From JBEKCD01 sp050015055 (GTDB taxonomy: Archaea > Thermoproteota > Bathyarchaeia > Bathyarchaeales > Bathycorpusculaceae): a stretch of 64,000 nucleotides of DNA. The DNA is taken from contig JBEKCD010000002.1 in the NCBI GenBank assembly GCA_050015055.1, positions 1 through 64,000 on the forward strand, given 5' to 3'. Made by a program: the position numbers and the translations under genes. The notes beneath the pieces are model-generated. The model was given only the letters and a program-made list of their open reading frames with translations, was not told the origin of the DNA and did not search any database. Below are positions 34,341 to 42,875 of the stretch, piece by piece. Numbering within the stretch: position 1 is the first letter of the stretch; each line of letters opens with the position of its first letter.

Positions 34341-34646
34341 TCACATCGTTAGGTATCCTTTCAGCCTCAATTGTTCAGTCTGGTTCTTCCTGTATCGCCA
34401 GAATATGTCGCCTCGAGTGTCTGACTGGAAGTCCCAAGGGGAAACCAGCACGATGTCTCCGTCTCTTATCCACACTCGCCTCTTCAACTTGCCCCGAACT
34501 CTGCACAGCCGTTCCTTACCATCTTGACACTTGACCATGATTCTGTCAAACCCAAGCATTTTGACTGCTACACCTAGTACGTCGTTTTTGCTTGGGAACA
34601 ACATGCTTTCCAAATTCCCCTCGTTAAGGACCTTTCTCTTACCCAA
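34341..34646 (-). CDS. eif1A: Translation initiation factor aIF1A
   Basis: 101 residues: RVRGKLKRRVWIRDGDIVLV and SPWDFQSDTRGDIFWRY are the S1/OB-fold signature of archaeal/eukaryotic IF1A. It binds the A site of the small subunit during initiation. A TTG start at 34646 is set by the strong GGAGGTGA 8-15 bases upstream. It is a core gene at the boundary of the accessory zone. Confidence 0.92.
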   Translation of the reverse strand: MGKRKVLNEGNLESMLFPSKNDVLGVAVKMLGFDRIMVKCQDGKERLCRVRGKLKRRVWIRDGDIVLVSPWDFQSDTRGDIFWRYRKNQTEQLRLKGYLTM

Positions 34647-34984
34647 TTTTTCTTCACCTCCAAACCATAAGAACCAATCGCATGATGTTCACGCTAGTCA
34701 GAACAATCAGAGAAAAAGCGAAACACTCTACCGACGAACTCTTCCTCTAAAGAATCCCAACTAATGCCAAGGGATACGTCACCAAGTATATAGGTCTAGT
34801 GCCATGCAAAACACGCTTTTCCAAGCAAACTCCACTTACAAGCATCCCAACGACCCCCTCAGCCCTGAACACCGACAACACACCCGTATGCTTCTTCAAC
34901 ATCTGTCAAACACACCGCAACATCACAACCAATGTGCGCAAAAAGAAAGGGAGCCAACCATGAAAAAAGGAACTTGCGTCCGTT

Positions 34985-35126
34985 TCTCCATGACTTGTTA
35001 CCATGCAACATTACCACGGTTGTTACCGAGAAAGACAGGGTCGACTCTGAAAGAATGGAATTTCGCAGAGTTTCTCCATGATTTGTTACCACGCAACATT
35101 ACCACGATTGTTACCAACAAAGACCG
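34985..35126 (+). repeat. TTACC iteron-like array (two cores)
   Basis: Core 1 has TTACC at 34998, 35011 and 35023; core 2 at 35086, 35099 and 35111. Spacing inside each core is 13 then 12 bases and the two cores are 88 bases apart. Each is preceded by TTTCTCCATGA and followed by AAAGAC plus a G run. An inverted pair of the same type lies at 47190-47320. Confidence 0.85.
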
Positions 35127-35271
35127 GGGGCCGCACAAAACAACACTGCCAGGTTACAGCTACGGATTACATTCGATGGAAGTAGAAGAGGGAGGGAAGC
35201 TCAACCGGCAGTCCCGACCGTCTCTCTCGGTCTCTGCATTTACCAGTCTCAGGTGCTACGGCATCGAAATG

Positions 35272-35400
35272 TTACAAAGCACATTACATCTGACATTACA
35301 AATAAATCGAACGGATCAGCTCTGAACGTTGTTCCAGCCCGTTTTTCTTCGTGGTTTGTTACAATCCACATTACTTCTGACATTACAAACAAAAAGAGGG
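35272..35400 (+). repeat. TTACA iteron-like array (two cores)
   Basis: TTACA at 35272, 35284 and 35296, then at 35359, (TTACT) 35371 and 35383. The period between cores is 87 bases. Between them lies CTCTGAAC and CCAGCCCG as in the copies near 38.2 and 59.7 kb. It ends about 220-230 bases before the agmatinase start. Confidence 0.8.
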
Positions 35401-35619
35401 GGTCAAAGAACACAACATTGTTTTTTGTGATTCAACATTACAGAAAATGTAAATAAAGAAAGGCGGGGGTCGACTTTCACGCGCCTCTAGCCGAAGCTCG
35501 GCGTCACACTCCTTGGACGCCATCCGTTTGGAAGAGGAAAGAAATGCGATGAACTTGCCGCTTCAGGAGATGCCACGGAAAGGTTTAGAACCGAGCGCCA
35601 AGATAAACATGGGCAGGAC

Positions 35620-36531
35620 GTGAAAACGCGTATGAGCAACCATGAACTCTTCGCTTCACAGTCAAACGTCTTCAGCGGCTTTCAAAAACCTTTCGAAAGA
35701 GCAAGCTACGTAATCTTGGGCGTTCCGTTCGACGTCACCAGCACCTACCGCACCGGAGCACGATTCGGCCCCAACGCTATTAGACAGGCATCGCTCAACA
35801 TCGAAACCTACAGCATGCGCACAGGAATAGACGTTGAAGACTTATCTTTGCATGATTTGGGCGACCTGCACGTCGCTGCGAACACCGAAAAGACCTTGCA
35901 AACCCTGGAACGCGTTATCAAGAGCATCGTCGAAAATCGAAAGACACCCGTAACCATCGGCGGAGAACACACGATAACCCTCGGCATCGCAAGAAGCCTC
36001 AGAGACAAAGCCTCGCAAACAGCGATAGTTAGCTTCGACGCACACCTCGACCTGCGCAACGAGTTCCTAGGCCTGAAACTCTCCCACACAACCTTCATGC
36101 GCAGAATAAACGAGGAAATAAAACCAGCAAAAATCATAGAAGTCGGCACAAGAGCAGTCTGCAAGGAAGAATTGGCATACGCAAAGAAGGCCGGAATAGA
36201 GTCTCTCACAACCCAAGAAATTAGAAAACAGGGAAGCCAACGAAGCGCCAACAAGCTGAAGAAAATGCTCGAAGGATACGAGAGCATCTACCTGTCAGTC
36301 GACATGGACATCCTCGATCCCGCATACGTTCCAGCAGCGCAAAACCCCGAAGCAGACGGACTTGAAACAGGTGTTCTACTCGACATGCTGGAAAACGTGT
36401 GCGACAGACGCGTGCTAGGATTCGACGTCCTCGAAATCGCCCCCAACTACGATCAAGGCATTTCAGCCATTCAGGCCGCAAAAGTGATCTTCGAATTGCT
36501 CTGCTTCATCGAGAAATCAAAAGAACAATAG
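35620..36531 (+). CDS. speB: Agmatinase / ureohydrolase family protein
   Basis: 303 residues (GTG 35620, or ATG 35632). The binuclear manganese site motifs are complete: GGEHT (about residue 110), SFDAHLDLR (about 134) and SVDMDILDP (about 227). Ureohydrolases split agmatine to putrescine and urea, or arginine or formiminoglutamate to related products. The last is of interest because a histidine-degradation operon lies at 60 kb, but the motifs do not decide the substrate. TTAC arrays lie upstream. Confidence 0.85.
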   Translation: MKTRMSNHELFASQSNVFSGFQKPFERASYVILGVPFDVTSTYRTGARFGPNAIRQASLNIETYSMRTGIDVEDLSLHDLGDLHVAANTEKTLQTLERVIKSIVENRKTPVTIGGEHTITLGIARSLRDKASQTAIVSFDAHLDLRNEFLGLKLSHTTFMRRINEEIKPAKIIEVGTRAVCKEELAYAKKAGIESLTTQEIRKQGSQRSANKLKKMLEGYESIYLSVDMDILDPAYVPAAQNPEADGLETGVLLDMLENVCDRRVLGFDVLEIAPNYDQGISAIQAAKVIFELLCFIEKSKEQ

Positions 36532-36595
36532 CTAAGAATGAAAGAGCCAAGAATGAAAGACGCTGCAAGAGCATCATGATGGAGGAGCTGAAGCT

Positions 36596-37960
36596 TCAAG
36601 TACTTTCCATGTCCTTGCTCTTCAACATTTTTGCGATGAAGAACCCATTGCAACGATGCACGTGAGGATAAAGCCGTTGACACTTATCCAACCCCCGCAA
36701 CCCTGGCAAACCAATCTTCGGCGTTATTTCAGTCAGCAAAAACTCTGGATGCCATTTCGTAAACCGTTCAACCAGCATCTCATTCTCTTCAACGGTTATG
36801 CTGCACGTAGAATAGACCAGCGTTCCTCCCGGCTTCACGTATTCTGAACAGTTATTCAACATTTGCCACTGAATCTCAGCCATCTTCTCAATAGAACGCG
36901 GCGCAAGCCTCCACTTGGCCGCGGGATTCTTCGCAAAGGTGCCCGTGCCCGTACACGGCGGATCCAAAATCAACAGGTCAGCCTTCGCATCCAAGGGCAA
37001 ATGGAAGCGTGCATCAGCAATTATCGGCTCGGCAATTTCAACGCCGGCATTACCGATTTCATTCTTCCATGTGGCCATCCTGCGCTTTGAATAGTCTAGG
37101 CTGATGATTTCACCCTTGTTCTGCATCAGCTGGGCGAGGAATGAGGTCTTCGCTCCGGGCGCGGCACAGACGTCAAGAACAGTCATGTCACTTGTAGGGT
37201 TTCCTGCTTCTACGGCGAAACAGCTTGCTTTATCCTGCACGTAGAGTAAACCTTCTTGGAAACTCGCCGTTCTGGTTACAGGCTGAAGAGTGACTGTAAC
37301 CTCGTATGTATATCTCAACCCGTTGACTTTCTCAACACTAACCCCGTCTTTGCAAAGCCTCTGCAGGATTTCGGCCTCATCGGCCTTAAGGGTGTTTAGT
37401 CTCACGTAGGTCGGAGGCGGCTTCATGTCCGCCCCTAGCATGTCGACAGTCTCTCCTCTGCCGAAGGGCCCTATGCAGTATCTCACAAACCACGATGGGT
37501 GAAAAGTCCGAAGCCCGATCAACTGCTCGTCGCTTCCACCCTCAAACACCGATGATGCCTCTTGCGTTAGCAACATGCCCAGAATCGGTTCGACCGGCTG
37601 CAGAGTCTCCCACCCCAGGATAGAGCGACCAAGCTTCACCACATTCTCGGCTTCGCCAAAATCTGCTTTGGACCAGTTCTTAGCAATTCGAGTCTGATAG
37701 ACGTAAAGCCTCAAGAACGCCCGAGTTCCAAAATCGAAATCGCTCAAAGAATCCGGCTTCATGATGTTTTCAATGAACTTGTCTATGAAGTTCTTCCGCC
37801 TCACAGTCTCAGAAACAAGCAGGTGAGCCATCCTCACAACGTTGTAATCAGTAACCCCCAACTGTTTAACGGTCCTAGCCAAAGCCAACGGCTCGCTTAA
37901 TCTTCGCATTTCCATCCAGCTTAGGGTTTCAATCGAAAGCGTCCAAGCTTCCTTAAGCAT
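36596..37960 (-). CDS. NOL1/NOP2/Sun family RNA cytosine-5 methyltransferase
   Basis: 454 residues. Residues about 1-150 form a NusB-like helical RNA-binding domain, as in RsmB. The catalytic part has the SAM-binding VLDVCAAPGAKTSFLA, motif IV DPPCTGTGTF and motif VI YSTCSITVEENE with both catalytic cysteines, and a C-terminal HRCNGFFIAKM. It methylates rRNA or tRNA cytosines. It converges with the agmatinase gene. Confidence 0.9.
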   Translation of the reverse strand: MLKEAWTLSIETLSWMEMRRLSEPLALARTVKQLGVTDYNVVRMAHLLVSETVRRKNFIDKFIENIMKPDSLSDFDFGTRAFLRLYVYQTRIAKNWSKADFGEAENVVKLGRSILGWETLQPVEPILGMLLTQEASSVFEGGSDEQLIGLRTFHPSWFVRYCIGPFGRGETVDMLGADMKPPPTYVRLNTLKADEAEILQRLCKDGVSVEKVNGLRYTYEVTVTLQPVTRTASFQEGLLYVQDKASCFAVEAGNPTSDMTVLDVCAAPGAKTSFLAQLMQNKGEIISLDYSKRRMATWKNEIGNAGVEIAEPIIADARFHLPLDAKADLLILDPPCTGTGTFAKNPAAKWRLAPRSIEKMAEIQWQMLNNCSEYVKPGGTLVYSTCSITVEENEMLVERFTKWHPEFLLTEITPKIGLPGLRGLDKCQRLYPHVHRCNGFFIAKMLKSKDMEST

Positions 37961-38183
37961 GGCTTCTGCAGCAACTCCTTAAACATCAAGAATGAAGCGG
38001 ATGAGAATTAAAGGCATTCCGTATTCAGCGCGTGTCCCGTCCGAGCGGCTTGTTCAGAAGAAGGAATAAATACTGACGCGTGCGACGTAGACGGCAACTC
38101 TGAAGTGAGCCTGCCAGACCTAACCATTCTGGCTTTGTACCACGGGCAACACCACCCACAATCCCTGACTAATACAATGAGAA

Positions 38184-38300
38184 TTACATCTGACATTACA
38201 AATAAAAGGGCTGAGTCCACTCTGAACAGTCTTTCAGCCCGCTTTTATTCATGGTTTGTTACAATTACACATTACATCTGACGTTACAAGTGAAAAAGGG
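38184..38300 (+). repeat. TTACA iteron-like array with intervening hairpin
   Basis: TTACA at 38184 and 38196, then a full core at 38259, 38272 and 38284 (13 and 12 spacing). Between the cores, GGGCTGA (38208-38214) and TCAGCCC (38234-38240) can form a hairpin. It lies about 240 bases upstream of the DNA polymerase start. Confidence 0.85.
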
Positions 38301-38526
38301 GAGCGACTTTGAAGGGCTATGATGCAGAAGGTGTTTCAGTATACTTGGATTAACAGCGCGCGCGGGGGTACGTCGGCAAACACAAGCTGAAAACTGTGGA
38401 GCCTCGAATTTGCCGATGTTGGTCAGCGCGCACTCTAGAGTCAGAAGGCTACAACAATGTTTTCCTTCTCAGAGGACAAGAGATTTTAGGTTTCAAACGC
38501 ATAAAGCTAACAGGGTCAAAACTGAA

Positions 38527-41217
38527 ATGGCACAAAAGCACTTGGAAGACTTTTCACGCAAAGAAGCTCTGCACGTAAAAGAAGAGAAAGCAGAGCCAAG
38601 GATCGCCGTCATCGCGGGAAGCGTGGCCAATGAAAAAGGAAAACGCTTTTCTTTTCCGCCAGTGGCACCTCAGAATCTGTCCGCTTCCTACATTGTATCC
38701 GCCACGTACGATGGAAAAATCGGAAAGGCAGTGATGAAACTCTATGAGCCTGTCTCGGGACAAATATATTTCTGGTACGACAATACCGGACACCAGCCGT
38801 ACTGTCTAACTAACCTGTCACGATACGAGCTTGAAAGGATCAGCCGCTTGACCCAGCACCAAGGCTTAGACAGATTTGAAATCGTCGAAAAATTCGATCC
38901 CCTTCTGGACAGGAACGTGAAAATAACAAAAATCCTCACCAAAGACCCTTTGGCCATCGGCGGACGCCCCTCAGGATGCATCAGAGACATAATACCCGAA
39001 GACTTTCCCAAAGTCTCGGAAACACCAATAGCCCAAGAACAAATCAAAGTATGGGAATCAACGATAAAATACTATCAATCCTACATATTCGACAGAAACC
39101 TGTTTCCGGGAATGATCTACGAGGTCAAGGACAGCAATCTCGTTGCGAAGACCCTGCAAGACACTGAAAAAACCGTGACAAAGATACGTGAAGTCTTCAA
39201 GGAAGCCACGGACGAAGAATGCGAGTTCATCGTAGAATGGGCCAGACTACTTGAATATCCAGCTCCAAAGTTCCGTCGCGTAGCCATCGACATCGAGGTA
39301 CTAGCGCCCATCCCAACACGCGTCCCCGACCCGAGAGAAGCAGCCTACCCAGTCATCTGCGTCTCAATGTTCGCCTCCGACGGACTAGAAAAAACCCTTG
39401 TCCTCAAACGCGAAGGAATCCGCGAAGGAGCAGAACACTTACCAGCGGACATAACAATCGAATACTTTGACACGGAAGAAAAACTCATACGAGCCGTTTT
39501 CAACATCCTCTGGGACTACCCATTCGTACTGACTTTCAACGGAGACGATTTCGACCTCCGCTATCTTGCCCACCGCGCCTTGAACCTAGGAATAAGACAT
39601 AGCGACATTCCAATAGAAATCGGCAAACGCTCCTGCCTCCTGAGCTACGGAGTGCACATTGACCTCTACAAGTTCTTCTTCAACCGCTCAATCCAGATAT
39701 ACGCCTTCAACAACCGCTACCGAGACGTAACCCTCAACGAGGTAGGAAGAGCCCTAATCCAACTCGAAAAAATTCGACTCGACAAAAGCTTAGGAGAATT
39801 AACCTACACCGAACTGGCCAAATACTGTTTCAGGGACTCCGAAATAACCTTCAAGCTCACAAGTTTCGAAGATGAACTGGTCATGAAACTGATTCTGGTC
39901 CTCGCGAGAATCAGCAGCATGCCCATGGAAGACGTCAGTCGGCAAGGTGTGTCGCGTTGGATAAGAGACTTCCTCCAACGCGAGCATCGCCACAGAAACA
40001 TGCTCATTCCAACCCCACAAGACATACTCGCAACGAAAGGTAAGACCGCAACAAAAGCAGTGATCAAGGGCAAAAAATACAAAGGCGCCATAGTCGTCGA
40101 ACCCGTCCCCGGAGTCCACTTTAACGTCGCCGTCATGGACTTTCCAAGCCTGTACCCTTCAATAATAAAGGTTTGGAACCTAGGCTACCAATCCATCCTA
40201 TGCCAACACCCAGAATGCCGCAGCAACCTCATCCCAGGCACGCCGCATTGGGTCTGCACCAAAAAACGGGCGCTGGAGAGTCTTCTGATCGGTTCGCTGA
40301 GGGACCTGCGAGTGCAGTGGTACAAACCGAAATCCAAAGACAAAGCCCTGTCCCCTGATCTAAGAAGCTGGTACAACGTAACTCAAGGAGCACTCAAAGT
40401 AATTTTGAACGCGAGCTACGGAGTCTTCGGAGCCGAAAGCTTCGACCTTTACTGTCCACCTGTGGCCGAAGCGACTGCTGCAATCGGAAGGCACTCCATA
40501 ACGCAGATACTCAGCAAAGCTGAGAGGCTTAACATCCAAGTGCTTTATGGAGACACGGACAGCCTATTCTTGAAGAATCCTTCGAAGCAACAGATCGAAG
40601 AGTTGGCACATTGGACTGAACAGGAGCTGAAAATGAGTCTCGACGTCGACAAGGTCTACAGGTACGCGGTTTTCAGTTCGCGAAAAAAGAACTATTTAGG
40701 CGTCCTAGACGACGGAACGGTCGACGTAAAGGGACTGACGGGCAAGAAACGGCACATACCAGTTTTCATAAAAAGGGCATTTGAAAGAATGAAAACACGG
40801 TTGGCAACTGTCAAGACACCTGCAGATTTCGAGAACGCGAAAAAAGACATTGCAGAAATTGTGCGCGACTGTTACATGCAACTCAAGAGGCGAGGGTGGG
40901 AGAGCATGAGCGACCTAGCCTTCAACGTGGTTCTGGGCGAGGACATAGAACACTACACGAAAACAACACCTCAACACGTCAAGGCTGCGAAAATCTTGAA
41001 GGAAAACGGAGCAGAATTGAAGGCCGGCGACCTGATAAGCTTCGTCAAAATCAGTAGAGAGCCACACGTGAAGCCTGTTGAACTGGCAACGCGGAATGAG
41101 GTAGATGTCGACAAGTACATCGCGTATCTGCAATCAACGTTTGATCAGGTCTTAGACGCGTTAGGTCTGGATTTTGAAGAAATAATAGGGCTAACGAAAC
41201 TGGAACGCTTCCTTTAG
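38527..41217 (+). CDS. polB: Family B DNA polymerase
   Basis: 896 residues from ATG 38527; the open frame upstream to 38410 is not polymerase-like, and a TATA-like GCATAAAGC at about 38500 suggests a leaderless mRNA starting here. The exonuclease motifs (AIDIEV, FNGDDFDLRYL, YCFRDSEIT) and polymerase motifs (MDFPSLYPSII, NASYGVFGAE, YGDTDSLF) are all intact, so it should be a proofreading replicative or repair polymerase. The 5' region contains a TTACA array and GCGCGC tracts. Confidence 0.92.
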   Translation: MAQKHLEDFSRKEALHVKEEKAEPRIAVIAGSVANEKGKRFSFPPVAPQNLSASYIVSATYDGKIGKAVMKLYEPVSGQIYFWYDNTGHQPYCLTNLSRYELERISRLTQHQGLDRFEIVEKFDPLLDRNVKITKILTKDPLAIGGRPSGCIRDIIPEDFPKVSETPIAQEQIKVWESTIKYYQSYIFDRNLFPGMIYEVKDSNLVAKTLQDTEKTVTKIREVFKEATDEECEFIVEWARLLEYPAPKFRRVAIDIEVLAPIPTRVPDPREAAYPVICVSMFASDGLEKTLVLKREGIREGAEHLPADITIEYFDTEEKLIRAVFNILWDYPFVLTFNGDDFDLRYLAHRALNLGIRHSDIPIEIGKRSCLLSYGVHIDLYKFFFNRSIQIYAFNNRYRDVTLNEVGRALIQLEKIRLDKSLGELTYTELAKYCFRDSEITFKLTSFEDELVMKLILVLARISSMPMEDVSRQGVSRWIRDFLQREHRHRNMLIPTPQDILATKGKTATKAVIKGKKYKGAIVVEPVPGVHFNVAVMDFPSLYPSIIKVWNLGYQSILCQHPECRSNLIPGTPHWVCTKKRALESLLIGSLRDLRVQWYKPKSKDKALSPDLRSWYNVTQGALKVILNASYGVFGAESFDLYCPPVAEATAAIGRHSITQILSKAERLNIQVLYGDTDSLFLKNPSKQQIEELAHWTEQELKMSLDVDKVYRYAVFSSRKKNYLGVLDDGTVDVKGLTGKKRHIPVFIKRAFERMKTRLATVKTPADFENAKKDIAEIVRDCYMQLKRRGWESMSDLAFNVVLGEDIEHYTKTTPQHVKAAKILKENGAELKAGDLISFVKISREPHVKPVELATRNEVDVDKYIAYLQSTFDQVLDALGLDFEEIIGLTKLERFL

Positions 41218-41220
41218 GCG

Positions 41221-41790
41221 CTACTGGTTCTGCGACAGAGCCTTCAATCCGTGTGATTTCAATGGCTCTATAACCTTTGGCCGCGACAAGGCTCCCAGAA
41301 GAAGGTATCCGACTCCTGCGATGATTATCAAGCTGCTGATTGAAAGGCTAACGACAAAAGCCGACCAGACGGGCAAAGGTATCGCGCCGAAACTGGGAAC
41401 TTGCTGCATGGCAGGATTACCTATCAAGTACAGATAGTAAAGGTACAGACCAATGGGCATGCCCACAGTCAGACTTCCAGAAACGCAAGCCAAAGCACGA
41501 TTTCTCCTCAACAGCAATATCAAGAACGCCGCAGCAAAGTTAACAATCGGCCCGACAACCACATCAGCCGGATCAAGCCAGTAGTACGCATTGCTAAAAC
41601 AACCTATCGTAACCCCCATTGCCCAAGGCCACCCAAACAGTGCCGACAACGGAATCAGACAATCCGCAAGCCTCAACTGAACAGGCCCATAAGTGACAGG
41701 TCCTCCCATCGACGTCTGAACAATATTGATTGAAGCGTACAAGCTCGCAGAAATAGCCATTAATGCCAAGTCTCTAGTGTCAATTCTCAC
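41221..41790 (-). CDS. queT: QueT-type transporter (queuosine/archaeosine precursor uptake)
   Basis: 189 residues with about five membrane helices. ARGINAL motifs of QueT are seen as YGPVQLRLADCLIPLSALFG and GWPWAMGVTIGCFSNAYYW. QueT proteins are S components of ECF transporters for preQ0/preQ1-like 7-deazaguanines, so the ecfA1-ecfA2-ecfT module at 9-11.6 kb could energise it. GTG 41790 with GGAGGTG at 41796-41802 fixes the start. A structured leader lies upstream. Confidence 0.7.
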   Translation of the reverse strand: MRIDTRDLALMAISASLYASINIVQTSMGGPVTYGPVQLRLADCLIPLSALFGWPWAMGVTIGCFSNAYYWLDPADVVVGPIVNFAAAFLILLLRRNRALACVSGSLTVGMPIGLYLYYLYLIGNPAMQQVPSFGAIPLPVWSAFVVSLSISSLIIIAGVGYLLLGALSRPKVIEPLKSHGLKALSQNQ

Positions 41791-41795
41791 TTTCT

Positions 41796-41880
41796 CACCT
41801 CCTACGCCCGGGGTTTGTCATAGCGGAACGGGTGGAGGCCCACTCACCCGCTAAACATGTCTATGCACACTACTCACGGT
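41796..41880 (-). promoter_or_regulatory. Candidate structured leader (riboswitch-like) of queT
   Basis: The leftward transcript could fold CGGGTG (41845-41850) with CACCCG (41829-41834). The loop exposes CCTCC (41834-41838), which is complementary to the Shine-Dalgarno GGAGG (41798-41802). A competing stem uses AGCGG (41848-41852) with CCGCT (41822-41826), so two exclusive folds exist. A TATA-like TTTAATAA at about 41880-41887 gives a leader of about 70 bases. It does not match preQ1 classes that I know. Confidence 0.45.
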
Positions 41881-41987
41881 TATTAAATCTTGCTTAGAAC
41901 AGCTGCAAGAAGCGTAGGGCCACTCTTGCCTATAGCACTCTGTCTTGACGCATTGTGCCGCAAGTACTGTTGAGTCTTGCCAACATG

Positions 41988-42875
41988 TCAGAGATTCGAC
42001 AGTAGGCGAGCAAGTACAGATGCGAGAGTTGTTGCCGCAACCAACAGCGAGATTACAATGACTATTTGTCTTTCGGTTAGTGGGCGATTAAACGAGATGA
42101 GCGTTATCAGGCTTCTTCTGTGATCTGACATGAGTCTTTTGCCGTCAAAGGAAACGTTGGCCTTAGTCCTGTAGAAGAAAAACGTCAAGAGAATTACTGC
42201 TGAGTTGAATATGTATGGCAAGATTGAAATCACCAAATCGAACTTCAGATCCGAAATAACTCCAAAGGCAGCTAGCGTAATCCCTATGGCAAACGATCCA
42301 GTGTTGCCCACGAAAATCCTGCCCCGAAAGTTGAAGAAGGCGAGTATCAGCCAAACTATCAATGGACAAAGCAGAAGGATTGCGAAAGAACCTGAGATGG
42401 CCATTAACCCTATCATAATTATTGCGGGACAGATTGTTTCTAAACCGTTCAAACCACCAAGCTGGTTAACAGTGTTTGTGATTATAGTCACGAGGACTGG
42501 AATGATTATGAAATAGTAGATCGGTCCGAAGTGGATGGTTCCCAGAAGCGGGAGGGCTATTGAAGTACGCGCTCCGACCTGACTTGCAAAAGTGACAAGC
42601 GGTATGGCGGCTATAAGTGGAAGGAACGCCTTGTATCGCCACTTGAGATCTATCCAGTCGTCCAACAGGCCCATGAAACCACCGAACAAAATGCAGGCTG
42701 CCAAGGTCAGAGGCGCAGAAACACCGTTTGCTACGTTCATCACGCCGAAGAAATACAGGAGAAATATGTAAACAGCGCTGATCATGACATAAAGGACACC
42801 TAAGCCGTTCGGAACTAGCGGCCTGTTTGGTTTATGTTGATCAGGGACTCTGGGGAACAAAATGTCTTCCTTCAT
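41988..42875 (-). CDS. UDP-GlcNAc:polyprenyl-phosphate GlcNAc-1-P transferase-like protein (AglH/MraY/WecA family)
   Basis: 295 residues with nine or so membrane helices and the family motifs LLDDWIDLKWRYK (catalytic DD), NTVNQLGGLNGLE and FVGNTGSF. It starts with HKPNRPLVPN, the normally second segment of the family, so the usual first membrane helix before it is missing. The start overlaps the aglB stop by 4 bases. It should make the first lipid-linked sugar for protein N-glycosylation together with aglB. Confidence 0.8.
   Translation of the reverse strand: MKEDILFPRVPDQHKPNRPLVPNGLGVLYVMISAVYIFLLYFFGVMNVANGVSAPLTLAACILFGGFMGLLDDWIDLKWRYKAFLPLIAAIPLVTFASQVGARTSIALPLLGTIHFGPIYYFIIIPVLVTIITNTVNQLGGLNGLETICPAIIMIGLMAISGSFAILLLCPLIVWLILAFFNFRGRIFVGNTGSFAIGITLAAFGVISDLKFDLVISILPYIFNSAVILLTFFFYRTKANVSFDGKRLMSDHRRSLITLISFNRPLTERQIVIVISLLVAATTLASVLARLLSNL

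Larger units (their letters stand above)
34647..35619. other. Long noncoding stretch carrying both TTAC array types
   Basis: Nearly 1 kb without a supported gene. A rightward frame at 34804-35325 runs through the repeats and has no protein-like features. The stretch contains the TTACC array (34985-35126), the TTACA array (35272-35400) and a downstream arm (GTCGACTTTCACGCGCC at 35468-35484) that is also found, inverted, near 59690. Confidence 0.6.

Noticed and set aside
34804..35325. 173-codon rightward frame
   Set aside because: It runs across both TTAC arrays, its translation mirrors the DNA repeats, and it has no start signal or family motif.
34985..35400. CRISPR-like array
   Set aside because: The unit repeats only twice per site with 87-89 bp period, the spacing sequence is itself conserved, and no cas genes are present.
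38410..38526. N-terminal extension of DNA polymerase B
   Set aside because: The sequence crosses a GCGC tract, is not polymerase-like, and a TATA element fits the ATG at 38527.
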